Shown piece by piece: positions 1-10,889 of a stretch of 64,000 nt of DNA. The notes below the pieces were generated by a model. The model saw only the letters and a list, made by a program, of their open reading frames with translations. It searched no databases and had not been told where the DNA came from. Numbering within the stretch: position 1 is the stretch's first letter; the number at the start of each line of letters is the position of its first letter. The DNA is taken from assembly GCA_029204225.1 (NCBI GenBank), contig CM055098.1, positions 756,501-820,500 of the forward strand, given 5' to 3'. A program made the translations under genes and the position numbers. This DNA is from Diphasiastrum complanatum (lineage: Eukaryota > Streptophyta > Lycopodiopsida > Lycopodiales > Lycopodiaceae).

Positions 1-830
1 TGTGGTAAGAATAGGACATTCAATAACCCTCTGGTACGATCAGCCTCAATCTCCACTCCTCGTTCAAAAATCTTATGCCCCATGTAGGACAATTCCTTAG
101 CAATAAAGTCACACTTAGACTCTTTGGCAAAGAGCTTTTCCCTTCTTAGGATGTCCAGAACAATCCTAAGATGCTCTTTACATTCCACCAAAGTCTTACT
201 GAACACTAGGATAACATCTAAGAATACCACTATGAATCTTCCCAAATATGGATGAACAAATCGTTTGGTCATTATCTGTTGGAAAGTTGTCGGTGCATTG
301 GTTAGACAAAAAGGCAACACCAAAAATTCGTAGTGTCCAAAGCGAGTTCGAAAATTTGTTTTTGGTATATCTTCTGTCCTAATGCATATCTGATGGTATC
401 CCAATCTTAGATCAATCTTGGTAAAGTACTTAGCACCACCAAGATAATCCATTAGGTCATCCATCCGCGATAGTGGATATCTATTCTTTACGGTTACCTT
501 GTTCAATTTCTTATAATCGACGCAAAACCTTATAGTCTCATCCTTCTTGGCAACCAGAACCACTGGTGATGCCCAAGGAGACTTACTAGGTTGTTCCCGC
601 CCCTTCTTCAGGTAATCATGTAAATGCCTACTTACCTCAGTCTCTTCCGATGCACTCATCCGATAAGGATGCTATGCGATCGGAATTGAACCAAGTATAA
701 GGTCGATTTTATGATCAATTGTCCTTTCGGGTGGTAAACCTATAGGAAGGTCGAAAAAAACATCATTGAATTTCCTGTCTAAGTTCATTATAGTCTGCTT
801 CAAACTCTGCAGTGTTCTCACTGGATATAT
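1..830 (-). pseudogene. Ty3/gypsy reverse transcriptase remnant (cut by window edge)
   Basis: The minus strand translates into pieces of a gypsy reverse transcriptase. They include the VDYKKLN-type palm segment near 500-530, the segment around the active site at 205-240, and the MGHKI block near 60-90 that corresponds to YLGH in other gypsy RTs. The active-site box reads FLDV where the family has FLDD: the second aspartate codon is GTT (plus 213-215), so the enzyme would lack a metal ligand. No long open frame spans the region. It continues the polyprotein whose protease and gag lie at higher coordinates, and the rest of pol lies left of the window. Family assignment is firm; the exact lineage is not. 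Confidence 0.85.
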
Positions 831-933
831 TCATGGCATTTATGTTCAGTTTTTTATCATTGCAGCAAAAGAAATCATTATGAAAACATAAATAAACTTT
901 AAAATTAGAATTCTTCATTATTGAATTAAGTTC

Positions 934-1516
934 CTATTTAGAATAAGGATTAACATTTTTAGTGTTAATACTTAAACTAGCCTTGATCTTAATCAAAGAA
1001 TTCTCATGCATAAAAGATAAAGATTTTTCACCAAAATCAATTCTCAATGACTTATTCTTATCAAAATGCCATTGTTGCTCGAGAACAATATCTACATTAG
1101 GTAATGCAACATCATGGAATTCTAGTTTTTCATAGTAATCCTGTTTATGTAACTCTACATCAGAAACAACATAATCCATAAACTCGGAATTGCTTCCTAA
1201 TGCCATTGTCACACAATATTTTTTCTCACTTTTTTGGGTAGAAAGGTTTAGCGTCTGCACCAAATTTACATTAATAAAGTTATGAGTGGATCATGTGTCA
1301 AAAAGGACATTAACAGCTTGATCATTAACTTTACCTTTAATGCAAATAAGGTCATTAGGTCCAAAAACTAAAGAACTAAGTAAACATACATCCATATCAT
1401 TACTTCGAGATAGATTACCTGAGGTAGAAGCTGGTTTTTTGACACAATCTTGTGCAAGGTGACCCTCCCCATTGCACTTGAAGCACAAGTTCTTCTTACA
1501 AGCTTTAGCTATATCT
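934..1516 (-). pseudogene. Ty3/gypsy zinc knuckle and retropepsin remnant
   Basis: The minus strand carries a CCHC zinc knuckle (CFKCNGEGHLAQDC, near 1440-1490), the nucleic-acid-binding end of Gag. The aspartic protease follows in the same frame. The protease active site should read DTGSTHNF, but the glycine codon is TGA (plus 1291-1293), giving DT-stop-STHNF. Downstream the frame resumes to 934, with a segment (ALPNVDIVL) matching the C-terminal half of gypsy retropepsins. The knuckle and protease share one frame, while the gag upstream is in another. The product would have processed the Gag-Pol polyprotein; this copy cannot. Confidence 0.85.
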
Positions 1517-2150
1517 TTACCACCCTAATGGAAGTTTAAAGTTTTTCTCGTTTTTCTTAGGATTGTTGGAATTGGGATGTGTTTCATTAACAGCTTCCGT
1601 AACCTTCCTCTTGAATTGAAGATCTTTCTTTGGCTCATTAGGCTGGTGACCCCTAGATGTGTCATCAAAATACTGTGCAACCCTAATAGCATCCTCTAGG
1701 GTTTTTGGATGGTTCCTATGAACATCCACTTGGTAATCTTTTGGTAACCCATCAATAAACATTAACATTTGTACATTTGGTGGAATGTCACTATAAAGTG
1801 GATTCAGGTACTATGAAAATCTTGAATAAATTATTTCAAACCTTTATTCATTGTTAAATGACTCAACTTTTGAATGTGTTCAATGGTCATCTAATAGTGG
1901 TAGGAAGTATTCTCTAAAAACTATGCAAAAATCATCCCATGTACAAAATTAATTGCCTTTTGCAACTAGGTCATCCCACCATACTAAGGCTCTTCCTTCA
2001 AGGAACAGAGTTACAGTGGACAACTTTTTACATTTAGAGAATTGGTTTATGTCAAAATATTTGTTCCATACATTAAGCCACGAACTTACCACTTGCAAGT
2101 TCCTGATTTTCAGATTTACAGGTCTGAAAAATAGAACTTCAAAATGAAAT
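1517..2150 (-). pseudogene. Ty3/gypsy gag remnant
   Basis: Minus-strand reading gives a typical gypsy capsid domain in pieces. ALVWWDDLVAKG and a WDDFCIVFREYFLP block lie around 1890-2000. An 84-codon open stretch at 1768-1517 contains GLPKDYQVDV and TLEDAIRVAQYFDD, the conserved C-terminal part of this gag family. Stops and frame changes break the reading, for example between the two halves near 1800-1950. It lies between the primer-binding site at 2513-2527 and the zinc knuckle, in the expected order for one minus-strand element. Confidence 0.8.
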
Positions 2151-2512
2151 TTAAAAATTTAAACACTTCATTTATGCAAAAAAAATACTAGTTTTGATCA
2201 AAACACATAGCTAGAATCAATCTTTTTGCAGAACAATTTTTGTGAATGTAGAAGAAAACTTCCTCTAACCATTCCACAAATCTTTTTTTCAAAAAGATTT
2301 AAAACCAAAAGCCCACTTTAAAACTTTTCTAACATAATAAAAAATCAGTCCCTAAACAATTCTATAAGCATCACTACTCAAGAACTAGATTCATTGGGTA
2401 CTTCAACTACAAGCTTCCTATTACTAGAAAAGCCAATAATCTTTTCCAAAAAAAAATTAGTTTGTGATTGTTATAGAACTTGAAGAAGGTTAGAAAGGTT
2501 ACCATCCTTTGT

Positions 2513-2527
2513 CTAGCTCTAATACCA
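2513..2527 (-). other. Primer-binding site (initiator Met tRNA type)
   Basis: The minus strand reads TGGTATTAGAGCTAG, close to the TGGTATCAGAGCC complement of the plant initiator methionine tRNA 3' end used by most plant LTR retrotransposons. It lies directly upstream of the gag remnant in the same orientation, so the 5' LTR of this element should begin just to its right, near 2536. Confidence 0.7.
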
Positions 2528-3368
2528 CTTTTACAAATGAAGTCAAGAAGTCCTCGTAATCCAAAGGTGGTGCCTCCAAAGGTCCTCCAAGTAACCTCAA
2601 GATGCTCCCCAACTCCAAGCTAGGATGCCTCCACCTGCAAGTAAGAATCTTCAAGCCTCCATGGATCTCTCCTCCACCTGTGTCCCTAATCTTAATCACA
2701 AAGGTAGATAACAAGTGGCCTCAAGTATTCACCACCAAAGGTAGATAACAAGTGGCCTCAAGTATTCACCACCATAGCTAGCTAGCACATGCAATTCTAC
2801 AACTTGGCTAATATAACACCCCCTTGCTAAGCAATAAGTAATCACAAGCATACCACCACAAACCATAGAATACTCAAGATCCAAACCCTACTTATGTCTG
2901 ATACCATAAGCAAGATCCAAACCCTAAGCATACTACACACAAGAAAATACTCTATACACTAGTAGCCACACTAGAGCATAAGCATAGCAAACAAAAGAGA
3001 TCTCTCCTCCTCCCTATGGGCGCCCTCCTCCCCTCATATAGATGGCAAATGGCACTTGGTAATATCTGCACAACCCATGAGAAAGAGAGAGGCCTAGGGG
3101 AGTTAAAGAACTTTCATAGGCTTATGGAAGGTCAAGAGACTTCTTCCATAACCTATGACTCTTTGAATGCCTTTCTTGTGGGAGTTGGAAACTCAATGGA
3201 CACCTTGGAAGTGCACCCTCCTACTAGGTCCCATTGCCCAAGTTGTGCTTGTATACTTTGGTCCAAGACCAATAAAGTGATATGGTTCAAGGTTGAGACC
3301 CAAGGTTTAAAAAAATAGCCAAAACACCCATGATAATGACTTTCTAACTCCTCATTCTAATAAAACCC

Positions 3369-3375
<7 letters not shown>
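2528..3375 (-). repeat. Probable 5' LTR/leader of the first gypsy element, and unassigned sequence
   Basis: This stretch lies outside the primer-binding site and should contain the element's 5' LTR. I cannot place the LTR outer boundary because the partner LTR is outside the window. It has no convincing coding sequence. It contains a perfect 37-bp tandem duplication (2700-2736 and 2737-2773) and a looser repeat of an AGATCCAAACCCTA phrase near 2878 and 2912. Confidence 0.4.
2700..2773. repeat. Perfect 37-bp tandem duplication
   Basis: Two adjacent 37-bp units starting AAAGGTAGATAACAAG are identical, which points to a recent slippage or duplication event within the probable LTR region. Confidence 0.9.
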
Positions 3376-3463
<88 letters not shown>

Positions 3464-3612
3464 TGGGATAGAATAGCTTTGAATAGACGCTCGGGCCCCC
3501 AAAGCCTTTCCCAACCTAGGAATTCTCTCTCTCTCTTCTCTCCTCTCTCTAAGTAGTGACCGAATAGTTTGGAGAAGGTGTTTGGGCCTCCCAAACCTCT
3601 CGCTACTTGGAG

Positions 3613-3708
<96 letters not shown>

Positions 3709-3780
3709 TGCTATGCAGGTAAAGGCGAGGTTGTCGCTCCCAGTGACGAACCTCTATACTACATTGACGACACAACAGGG
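3376..3780 (+). repeat. TC-microsatellite module, copy 1 (with duplicated head unit)
   Basis: Two pure TC tracts (about 3376-3460 and 3616-3707) are each paired with a short related non-repetitive unit containing GAATAG and a GGGCCTCCCAAA-like block. After the second tract comes a conserved tail starting GCTATGCAGGTAAAGG and ending near GACAC (about 3710-3768). The same tail and a related head occur at 39.6-39.95 kb, and a partial tail at 14.4 kb. The tail abuts a gypsy integrase fragment at about 3780. Confidence 0.8.
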
Positions 3781-4370
3781 ATGTCGTGGACAGGTTAACA
3801 AAGTTAGCTACTTTCATACCAAAGGCTTCTGATTTAGCCCAAATCTTTGTTGAAAGATTATTTAGGCTTTTATGGACTGCCAAGTGATATAGTTTGTGAT
3901 AGAGATCCTAAATTTACAAGTCACTTTTGGTCAGCTATATTCCATAAGCTAGAAACCTCGTTTAGTTTTACTTCAACTGATCATCCTGAATCAGATGGCA
4001 AGACTGAGAAAACTGATCAGACTATGGAGGATATGTTAAGAACATATGTGTCTCACAGGCAATCTCAATGGGAAGATTACGTTTCTTTGATTGAGTTTGC
4101 TTACAATAAAAGAGAACATTCTGCTAAAGGTTATAATCAGTTTATGCTGATGTACGGTTTTCAACCTAGATCTCCGAGAGACGAAGTCTGTTAAGATCTA
4201 AAAAGTTCCGGATTTCTTGCATGATATGCATGAAATGGCCCGTGATTGTATCCGGAGTGCTCAAGATAGAGCTAGGCACTATACCAACCTTAAGAGGTCT
4301 CCCAGAGATTTTAAAGTTGATGATTGGGTATATCTTAGAATACCTAAAGATTTTAAGACTATGCGTACAG
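3781..4370 (+). pseudogene. Ty3/gypsy integrase fragment
   Basis: The plus strand resumes gypsy integrase in mid-domain with VDRLTKLATFIP, then after a frame change continues YGLPSDIVCDRDPKF and HPESDGKTEKTDQ to a 4194 stop. The second catalytic aspartate (in DRD) and the catalytic glutamate (in KTEKT) are present. The first catalytic aspartate and the zinc-binding HHCC region are missing because the sequence starts at the TC module. After 4194 a further frame reads DFLHDMHEMA and DWVYLRIPKD, the C-terminal part seen in other gypsy integrases. Confidence 0.85.
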
Positions 4371-4384
4371 TCACTCTAGTTGTA

Positions 4385-5800
4385 TGTGGGTATTAGTTAT
4401 GCTAGGTCATTTCGGGCATGGTCGATAAAGTATTTAATAATCATATGAGCCGAGACCTATTTTTGGCAATAGGAGCACTTGCATGGTGATTGACTGTTAT
4501 AATGCAAGAATAGGAGGTCAATAGCTTATTATAGGATTGCATGGGGGTCCTAAGAGGATTATTTTTTCCTCTTGGTAAAAATATATACCATGGAAACTTG
4601 CCCATCTTCCTATTGGAATTTTAGATTCTTGAACCAGGATCCTCTCCTCTCTTGTATTCATTCATTGTGGCTTGGGGGTGAATTGGCTTGTGGCTTGGCT
4701 GTGGCTTGTATTCATTCACTGTGGCTTGGGGGTGAATTGGTTAGGGTATTGACTAGCCTTTTCATGTTGGTTGGGTGGTTTATGCTCCACAGGTGTCCTT
4801 TTGGTTTGCATGTGATAGGATTCTTGAAGATCTTCACTGCGATCGTTATACTTTTCATCATTGTCTTTTTAATAACTTGTATATCAACAATAGATTTTAA
4901 ACTGTCGGATCGCAACTTCTCCATGGATTCTAACATTTCTTGGTTTGAGCCCCGAAGAGTAGTGACTATAGCATTCAACTATGATGTAGCATGCTTGACT
5001 GCATTGTTTTCAGCACTAGTGTGTTGCAAATAAAGCAATTGTTGATTTGAACATTGCAATTGTTGATTAGCAAACTGTAATTGCTGATTAAGACAAGATA
5101 CACTATGCATTCCAACATCACGCAGCCTTTCACAATATCTAAGCAATCCGCTATTCACTTCGCATACAAATTTGAGAAACTAAGTTACGAACTTGAAATC
5201 TGGACACAAATTGGTAGCTGGATCTCTAGGATAAATTGATCCATCCACCCACAAATCTATATTCTTATGATGATTCATTCTCAATTCTCTAACTATTTCA
5301 GCAGCATTCTCTACAGTTTTCAAAAAAAATTTAATAATTGGAGTGCATTCCATAGGAAGTGCAACACCCAAATGGAACATTGCCATTATTGAAAGCGACA
5401 ATATGTAAATGCTTCAAACTACAATAAGTCAAACTAAATAGATCTAGCGTACCTTAATTTTGTAATGTCTATGTCGTGCTAAAAAATTGTCTCGCCTCAT
5501 ATTTCACTATAAGCATACAAAGATTTCAAAAGTGCTCATTGTACTCCCGCTTCAGTTTTTGCAGTGAGCACACCAAGATTTACATTCTTACGAACTTTGA
5601 AATGAGCATGCAGAGAAGGTATTACATCTCATGCTTAACTAACTAATGTATGAAGTTAACCATACAAGTTAAATGTCAGACAAGGCCAAAACTCAAAAAA
5701 CGGCGACCAAAAATTACCAGTTTGTGTTCTCTCTCTACATAACCTCTCTCTAAAGTGAAATTTCTTAAAGGGCCCATTTTGAGCCCATATTTCTCCTAAT
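4385..5800. other. Unassigned sequence with a 54-bp-period repeat and a minus-strand coding-like remnant
   Basis: No gene is recognised. A 36-bp phrase starting CTTGTATTCATTCA is repeated at 4651-4686 and 4705-4740. On the minus strand, 4978-4712 gives a coiled-coil-like peptide, and 5401-5180 gives a peptide containing NIDLWVDGSIYPRDP. The latter resembles a minus-strand peptide around 12650-12720 (NLDLWTDGTLYPQD), so both are probably remnants of one dispersed coding repeat that I cannot name. Confidence 0.4.
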
Positions 5801-5809
5801 GACACTATG

Positions 5810-5935
5810 AAAATTATGGTTTGTGATAATCAAAGTGCCATTGCCTTATCGGCCAACCCTAGATTTCACTCTAGGTGTAAGCACATTGAGATTCGATATT
5901 TGTCAAGAGTAAGGTTCTCGACAGAGAGATGAGCT
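5810..5935 (+). pseudogene. Ty1/copia RNase H C-terminal fragment
   Basis: The plus strand encodes CDNQSAIALSANPRFHSR followed by CKHIEIRYLSRVR, the hallmark end of copia RNase H (the usual form is CDNQSA, then KHI and RE). Only this terminal piece is present. The LTR-like stretch that follows fits the 3' end of a copia element. Confidence 0.8.
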
Positions 5936-5939
5936 TAAC

Positions 5940-6485
5940 GTTAATCGAAGCCTTTTCACGCCCACTTCCTGTAATGTGCAACTACTGGGACAATGACAAC
6001 AGCCACCACAATCTACCTCAGATGGCACAATGGATCCATGCCACATTCTTGTACATACATCTGCACAATTGTAAATTGTATATAGAGATGACAATTGTAA
6101 TTAACATGTACTAAAATGTAGTGATCATATCAAGATCATTGTAGATACTTTTATGCATCGATTCTTTCTTTCAGGCTGATTGTCAGTAACAAGCTCATAG
6201 CCCTTATAGAGCGGAGTTAGTTTCCTAAGAATGTGGTTATGCCCACTATTGTCTTGTGTTGATTTCTATACATCAATATGAACAAATTAATATCTGGTTT
6301 TGCATTTAGACCTTTGTCAGTATTGTATGCTTTTACTATTTCATTTTTCTGTCTGACTCTCTCATTGTTTTTTTATTATTATTTGCTCTTCCGCTTCCAC
6401 AAAAGCAACTCTGATTATTTGTCTTCGCCTACGGAAATTGTAGTGCACACACCGAGGAGATTCCAATCCACATCTCCCAACATGG
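5940..6485 (+). repeat. Probable copia LTR between two copia fragments
   Basis: This stretch lies between a copia RNase H end (to 5935) and a primer-binding-site-like TTGATATGAGAGC near 6504 followed by copia gag, the place expected for an LTR. No open frame is credible. Its last 155 bp (6331-6485) recur at 13372-13512, showing that it is a dispersed repeat. Exact ends are not determined. Confidence 0.5.
6331..6485 (+). repeat. Dispersed repeat A, copy 1 (second copy at 13372-13512)
   Basis: The two copies share long near-identical phrases such as GACTCTCTCATTGTTTT, CAAATAATCA on the other strand, and AATCCACATCTCCCAA at the right edge. Similarity stops at the same right edge in both copies. 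Confidence 0.75.
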
Positions 6486-6639
6486 TATAAAAGCCACCAG
6501 ACTGTTGATATGAGAGCTATTTTCATAGCTTGATAAGCTTCGCACAAAATCTGGTTCTATTCTCTGATAGAATAATAGTATTCTTGTTCTAAAATCAGCA
6601 TTAGATTTTTTTTCTTAAGTCACTGATAGTTATCACTAT

Positions 6640-7190
6640 TAACTAGAGTAGCTTCCACATAGGTTTCCAAGGAAAAGCTAGTCCCATCGTGGACAAGCTT
6701 GATGGATCCAACTAACATCTGTGGAAATCTAAGATGAAAACTATGCTAATGACTAAGGAGTTGTATGATGCTTTCATAGGTGTAGAGGCAAGACCCAATG
6801 CAGATGATGTTGCAATCTCCCGATGGAAACTAAAGGATGGCAAGGCCTTCGCGTTGATCATCCTCATCATCTTAGACACACAAATCGGCCACGTGTCTGA
6901 AATTTAGACCTCGAAAGAAGTCCGAGACATCTTAAGCACATTGTATGATGTGCGGAATGTTAGAAGGAGATTCTTCTCCCTCAAGATCACAAATGGTGAT
7001 TCATTGCAAAATCACATCAACCAGTTCAAGAACCTACTGTAGCAAATGGCCATTGTCGGATCATCAAGACGTAGTAATGACACTACTGTCAAGCTTGCCA
7101 AGTTCATACGATAGCTGGGTGATGATCATCACAACACACCCAAGAAGAGCTCAAAGGCTTTCAACCTCTTCAAAGTCTTAAGAGAGCATG
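6640..7190 (+). pseudogene. Ty1/copia gag remnant
   Basis: The plus strand reads KLDGSN, then HLWKSKMKTMLMTKELYDAF, EVRDILSTLYDV, LKITNGDSLQNHINQFKNLL and VKLAKFIR, a recognisable copia gag (UBN2-type) order. In-frame stops occur after KLDGSN, in the EI-stop-TSKEV segment and after KNLL, so it is not translatable as one protein. It is preceded by a probable LTR and a primer-binding-like site near 6504. Confidence 0.8.
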
Positions 7191-7910
7191 TAGAGAAAGA
7201 AACTGGTAAAAAATTACAGCCCTGAGGTCCGACAATGGTGGAGAGTATATCTCTACTGAATTCAAAGAGTATTGCCAAAGCCAAGACATCGAACAACAGT
7301 TCATTACTCTCTATTCACCTCATTCTAACTGCTCAGCCAAGAGAAAGAATTGTACATTGGTCGAGTTAGCCAAATGCATGTTGGCTCTCATGCATCATTA
7401 CCAAATCCCAACATGTCTTCATTGTAGCCTACATTTAGAACATATGTTTGACCAAGTCCCTCTCAAGTAAAACACCCCATGAGATTTGGACAAGATCGAA
7501 GCTTTCAGTGAAGAACCTACGATTATTTGGTTGCATCGCCTACATGCTATATGCATAGATCCCGACAAAGACAAGGAAGAAATTCGACTTCCAAAGTCTA
7601 AAGACCATCCTCATCAGTTACACTTCCTCTGACTACAACATCAACTACAAGAAGACTTTTAGTCCAGTAGTCAAACATTCATCGGTGCGAGTCATCCTAT
7701 TGTCTGAGTCCAGAGACCATAATGCAGAACTTCTATTTTGGATTACTAGACAACCTCAAGTCTGGTATGAAGAAGTTTACTTCCTACACTTCATTGGCAC
7801 ATATCTATCAAGATGTTGTCATTATGGAAAATCTTATATTGAAGAAGAGAGTAAACCACTCCTATCCAAACACAGAAATATCATACGGGAAATCTGGAAA
7901 AGTTAGAATG
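7190..7910 (+). pseudogene. Ty1/copia integrase and RT fragments
   Basis: Directly after the gag, the plus strand gives copia integrase pieces. SDNGGEYISTEFKEYC contains the second catalytic aspartate, and FITLYSPHSNCSAKRKN corresponds to the SPHxNGxxER block with the glutamate changed to lysine. A later NLRLFGCIAYM segment also fits. From about 7640 it reads NYKKTFSPVVKHSSVRVIL, the start of copia RT, which breaks off by 7910. The zinc-binding part of integrase is deleted: gag joins integrase at a KVLREHVEKETGKKL phrase. Confidence 0.8.
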
Positions 7911-7911
7911 T

Positions 7912-9430
7912 GTAATGTTATTCGAGCATACAAGGTCGGAAGGCTAAGAATCATCAGGGAGGGCAACAGAGTCAAGAGATCAAGTGTAGCAGAAGACCAA
8001 GAACCTTGCACTTCAAACTTAGGTGGTCAACAAGCTTATGCTCATGCAATTCAGTTTTTTGAGAAGGGCAAATGTACATACTACTTTGGTGGTCATCCAA
8101 GTACAAGATGTCCAACCAAGAATCTGTGCTTCTTACAAGGACAAAATACAAAGCAACAAGTTAGATGACAAGATCTAGCAGTTCAAAGGCCGCAAGCAGA
8201 ATCAAGCCAACAAGGAGCTCCCCAAAAGGATGGATGTCAAATTGATCCATCTAAATCATGAATTTCTTCAACAACTAGTGGCAAGGTGGAGGTATTGGTC
8301 ATATCATCTTGCATTTATCTGAACTATAAAGAAGACCACAATAGCCTACCAGTCTATTTTGTGGAAGATCCTAAGGGGCATCTGTTACCGATGTATGCTT
8401 ATCAACTTAGAGGCGATGGCATACTGCACTCAGTAAGGTGCTATGGATGCAGAGGAAAACACCATCGCGCTGAATGTCCATCCATCAACATTCAATCTCT
8501 TGTGTTCACAATGCGGAGTTGACCATCCATGCCGAGATTATCTGATGCGCAATCCACAATTAGCCAGGACGCATTTGGCTTATGTAGACCGACATCTACC
8601 TGTGGTGACCATTCCACCTACAAATAGAATGCACTATAAAAGAAAAATCCTAGTGCCACCGAGTTATGAAACGAGTGAGGAAGAAGACAATCTGACAAAA
8701 GTTTCCAAGTACACAGAGATATCCTTGGGCAGACAAGTAACACCATCATAGAAGATAGAGCTGGTAGAATCTATCAAGCCAATGATAGCTGAGGAAGTCA
8801 AGAAATTGGCAACCGAGGAAGTCCGGCAGGTTCTATTAGGGCTCTTGGCGCAATCAATGCACATATTTCTTAGTGATGAATTACAAAAGGAACCTGTGTC
8901 AATGGAGTGATGTGAAGGCGGTTCAACACAAGATCCAAGGGAAAGTGCAGTCACGCAACCTTCAAATGGGAAGTGCAATGATAAGGGGAAGACTAAGGTC
9001 AATGATTGCCCTTCAATGAGCAAGATTCAACCAAAGTCTAATTGTTCCACTCAACAACAGACCACAACAAAGCTAAATTTGGATGTCACATTGCTTAAAC
9101 GGCCAGATCCAGGGAATTTCAACCCCATAAGGCCTAATGGACAACAAGAACTGGCGCAACCAATATCAAAGCCCTATCCTAAATCTTTTATATTGACGAC
9201 AGAAATAAGTCTTCACATTCAAGCAAGAACTTAAGAGACAAAGCAATCAAGCCATCACATCCTATCCACATTACAAATTAGGAATGCCTATGAAAATAAG
9301 ACCAGTGGCACCAATCTATGAGGATCAATATCTTCACGACTTATCATGGGATCCTCTATTGGATGGTGTCGACTACCCACTTATTGATGGACAAGGTTAT
9401 TCGGAATGGCCACCTGATCATTATTAAAAA
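7912..9430 (+). pseudogene. Unrecognised polyprotein remnant with three zinc-knuckle-like motifs
   Basis: The plus strand looks coding across several frames. Three cysteine/histidine motifs follow one another: CTYYFGGHPSTRC (about 8072), CYGCRGKHHRAEC (about 8431) and CSQCGVDHPCRDY (about 8500). The last is in a different frame from the second, implying a frameshift near 8490. Further on, an acidic segment (PPSYETSEEEDN) and an alternating charged/hydrophobic helix (IKPMIAEEVKKLATEEV) appear. The frame at 9240-9427 ends in EWPPDHY. Zinc knuckles suggest a Gag-like RNA-binding protein, but I find no protease, RT or transposase motif and cannot name the family. It sits immediately after the copia RT fragment. 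Confidence 0.45.
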
Positions 9431-9525
9431 TCTGGCAAGTCCAAGTTCTTGCTACTCACCATCATCCAATAAAGCCTCACGTTTTACATAAGTGATATCT
9501 ATCCATGCTTTTCCTGAAGCATCCA
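9398..9525 (+). repeat. Dispersed repeat B, copy 1 (second copy at 13513-13645)
   Basis: The two copies share phrases including GAATGGCCA, TATTAAAAATCT and ATCTATGCTTTTC with clear collinearity over about 130 bp. In the second copy, repeat B follows repeat A without the roughly 2.9 kb that separates them here. Confidence 0.7.
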
Positions 9526-9529
9526 CGTC

Positions 9530-10400
9530 CCAGCAATTAATGAGCCGACAAGACTCTCCTCCACGACAATTGCAGACAAGTGCTGAGGACCGACACTACT
9601 TTGGGCCGAGGACCCTGTTGTGGATATTTTCTGTATATCATAAATAAATAAGTGGGTCCCACCACTCAACCTACTATTGGCCTAGCCTTACTTTGTGTGC
9701 CCCGCCACAGTACAGTGTATAGTTAGAATAATAAATGCGAGGCACTGACATCCTGCGTGTATAAGCCCAAACCCAATGAGCACACTACTAGTTATTTTAA
9801 GTTGTTCCATAGAGACTTGGGGCCTAGGTGTAAATAAATAATGTTGAGGCCCAAATTCACAACTTAGTAGGCATATTTCCTATTTTTTTTTAAATCTTTT
9901 CATCTTTCTGGATTTTGACATGTCCCTTATGAAGTCATGCTTTCGATAAAACATCGTCTAATCTCAAAGATAGCTTCCTTTGAGGATGATGATGGCTTAG
10001 TATATTAAGCAAAAATTTATGAAGATAAATGAGCTTTTCTATTAATCTAACTTATGCATGAAGAGTGCAAACATGCACATTTTTCAAGGAAATAGACGAC
10101 AAGCTTCCAGTTTGGATTTGCATATTCTCTAGTAATTCTTGTATTCCTAGTAACATCTTTTGCCATCATGCAGTACAAACAAGGGTGTCTAAATGTAGCA
10201 TTGCGAGAGACATTATACATGCATTTCCAATGTTTTCAAATCACCTACTAAGTGTCATTCAATATTGAAGTCTCCAACTCTTGGACCATTGAGAAATCCT
10301 CCATCCATATGGTCCTTGATGACCCTAGAGTAAGATGTCCTAGAAAATATCCATGATAATATATCATGATCCTCCTTCAGTACCTGTCCAAGGAATTAAT
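9530..10400. other. Unassigned sequence
   Basis: I see no coding sequence, terminal repeats or RNA gene here. The base composition is ordinary for the window. Confidence 0.5.
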
Positions 10401-10410
10401 CAGACTTAGT

Positions 10411-10758
10411 TTAATATGAATTAATATTATCCATTGAATCCAATGTAATAATGAAAAAAATTACCTGAAATGCTACCAACCACCATATATCATTTTCGGA
10501 CTGGACACTGAATCTGAAATGTCCTTGGTCCATTGTTTGTGATAGTGCACCATTCATAAGAGTTATACTAACCCTCTCCATCTTCTGCCCTTTCACAATT
10601 TCTGACTCTTCTAACTTAAGTACTATGAGTATTTTGCCATTTACCTTTTCAAAGGTTATATCACAGAATGTGACGATGTATCTTAAAAAGTGATTTAGAT
10701 CAACAAATAAGTTGTTTGATGAATTATAAGATATTGATCTTCCATCAGTTTCATACAC
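10411..10758 (-). other. Minus-strand open stretch of unknown nature (115 codons)
   Basis: The minus strand is open for 115 codons with a plausible coding composition (for example YIVTFCDITFEKVNGKILIVLK) but no motif I recognise. No partner exon or flanking signal supports it as a gene, and it may be a decayed transposon or gene fragment. A second unexplained minus-strand open stretch lies at 12112-11834. Confidence 0.25.
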
Positions 10759-10889
10759 CTCCTCAATATGAAATGGAGTACCAATGATCTAATGCATACC
10801 TATGTTTAATGTATCTCTCTCTTTCTTTAAGTGATTGGAACTTTTCTAATTTGAACTTGCTTAAAAGCTTCTTTAAGAAGTTTAAATAT

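Noticed and set aside
3344-3883. Long open frames made of Ser-Leu or Arg-Glu repeats over TC tracts (also at 14.0-14.6 and 39.5-40.0 kb)
   Set aside because: A TC dinucleotide tract is open in every frame; the peptides are artefacts of the microsatellite.
7912-9430. Endogenous pararetrovirus (caulimovirid) origin of the zinc-knuckle remnant
   Set aside because: No movement protein, RT or RNase H of that type is seen, and the knuckles alone do not support it.
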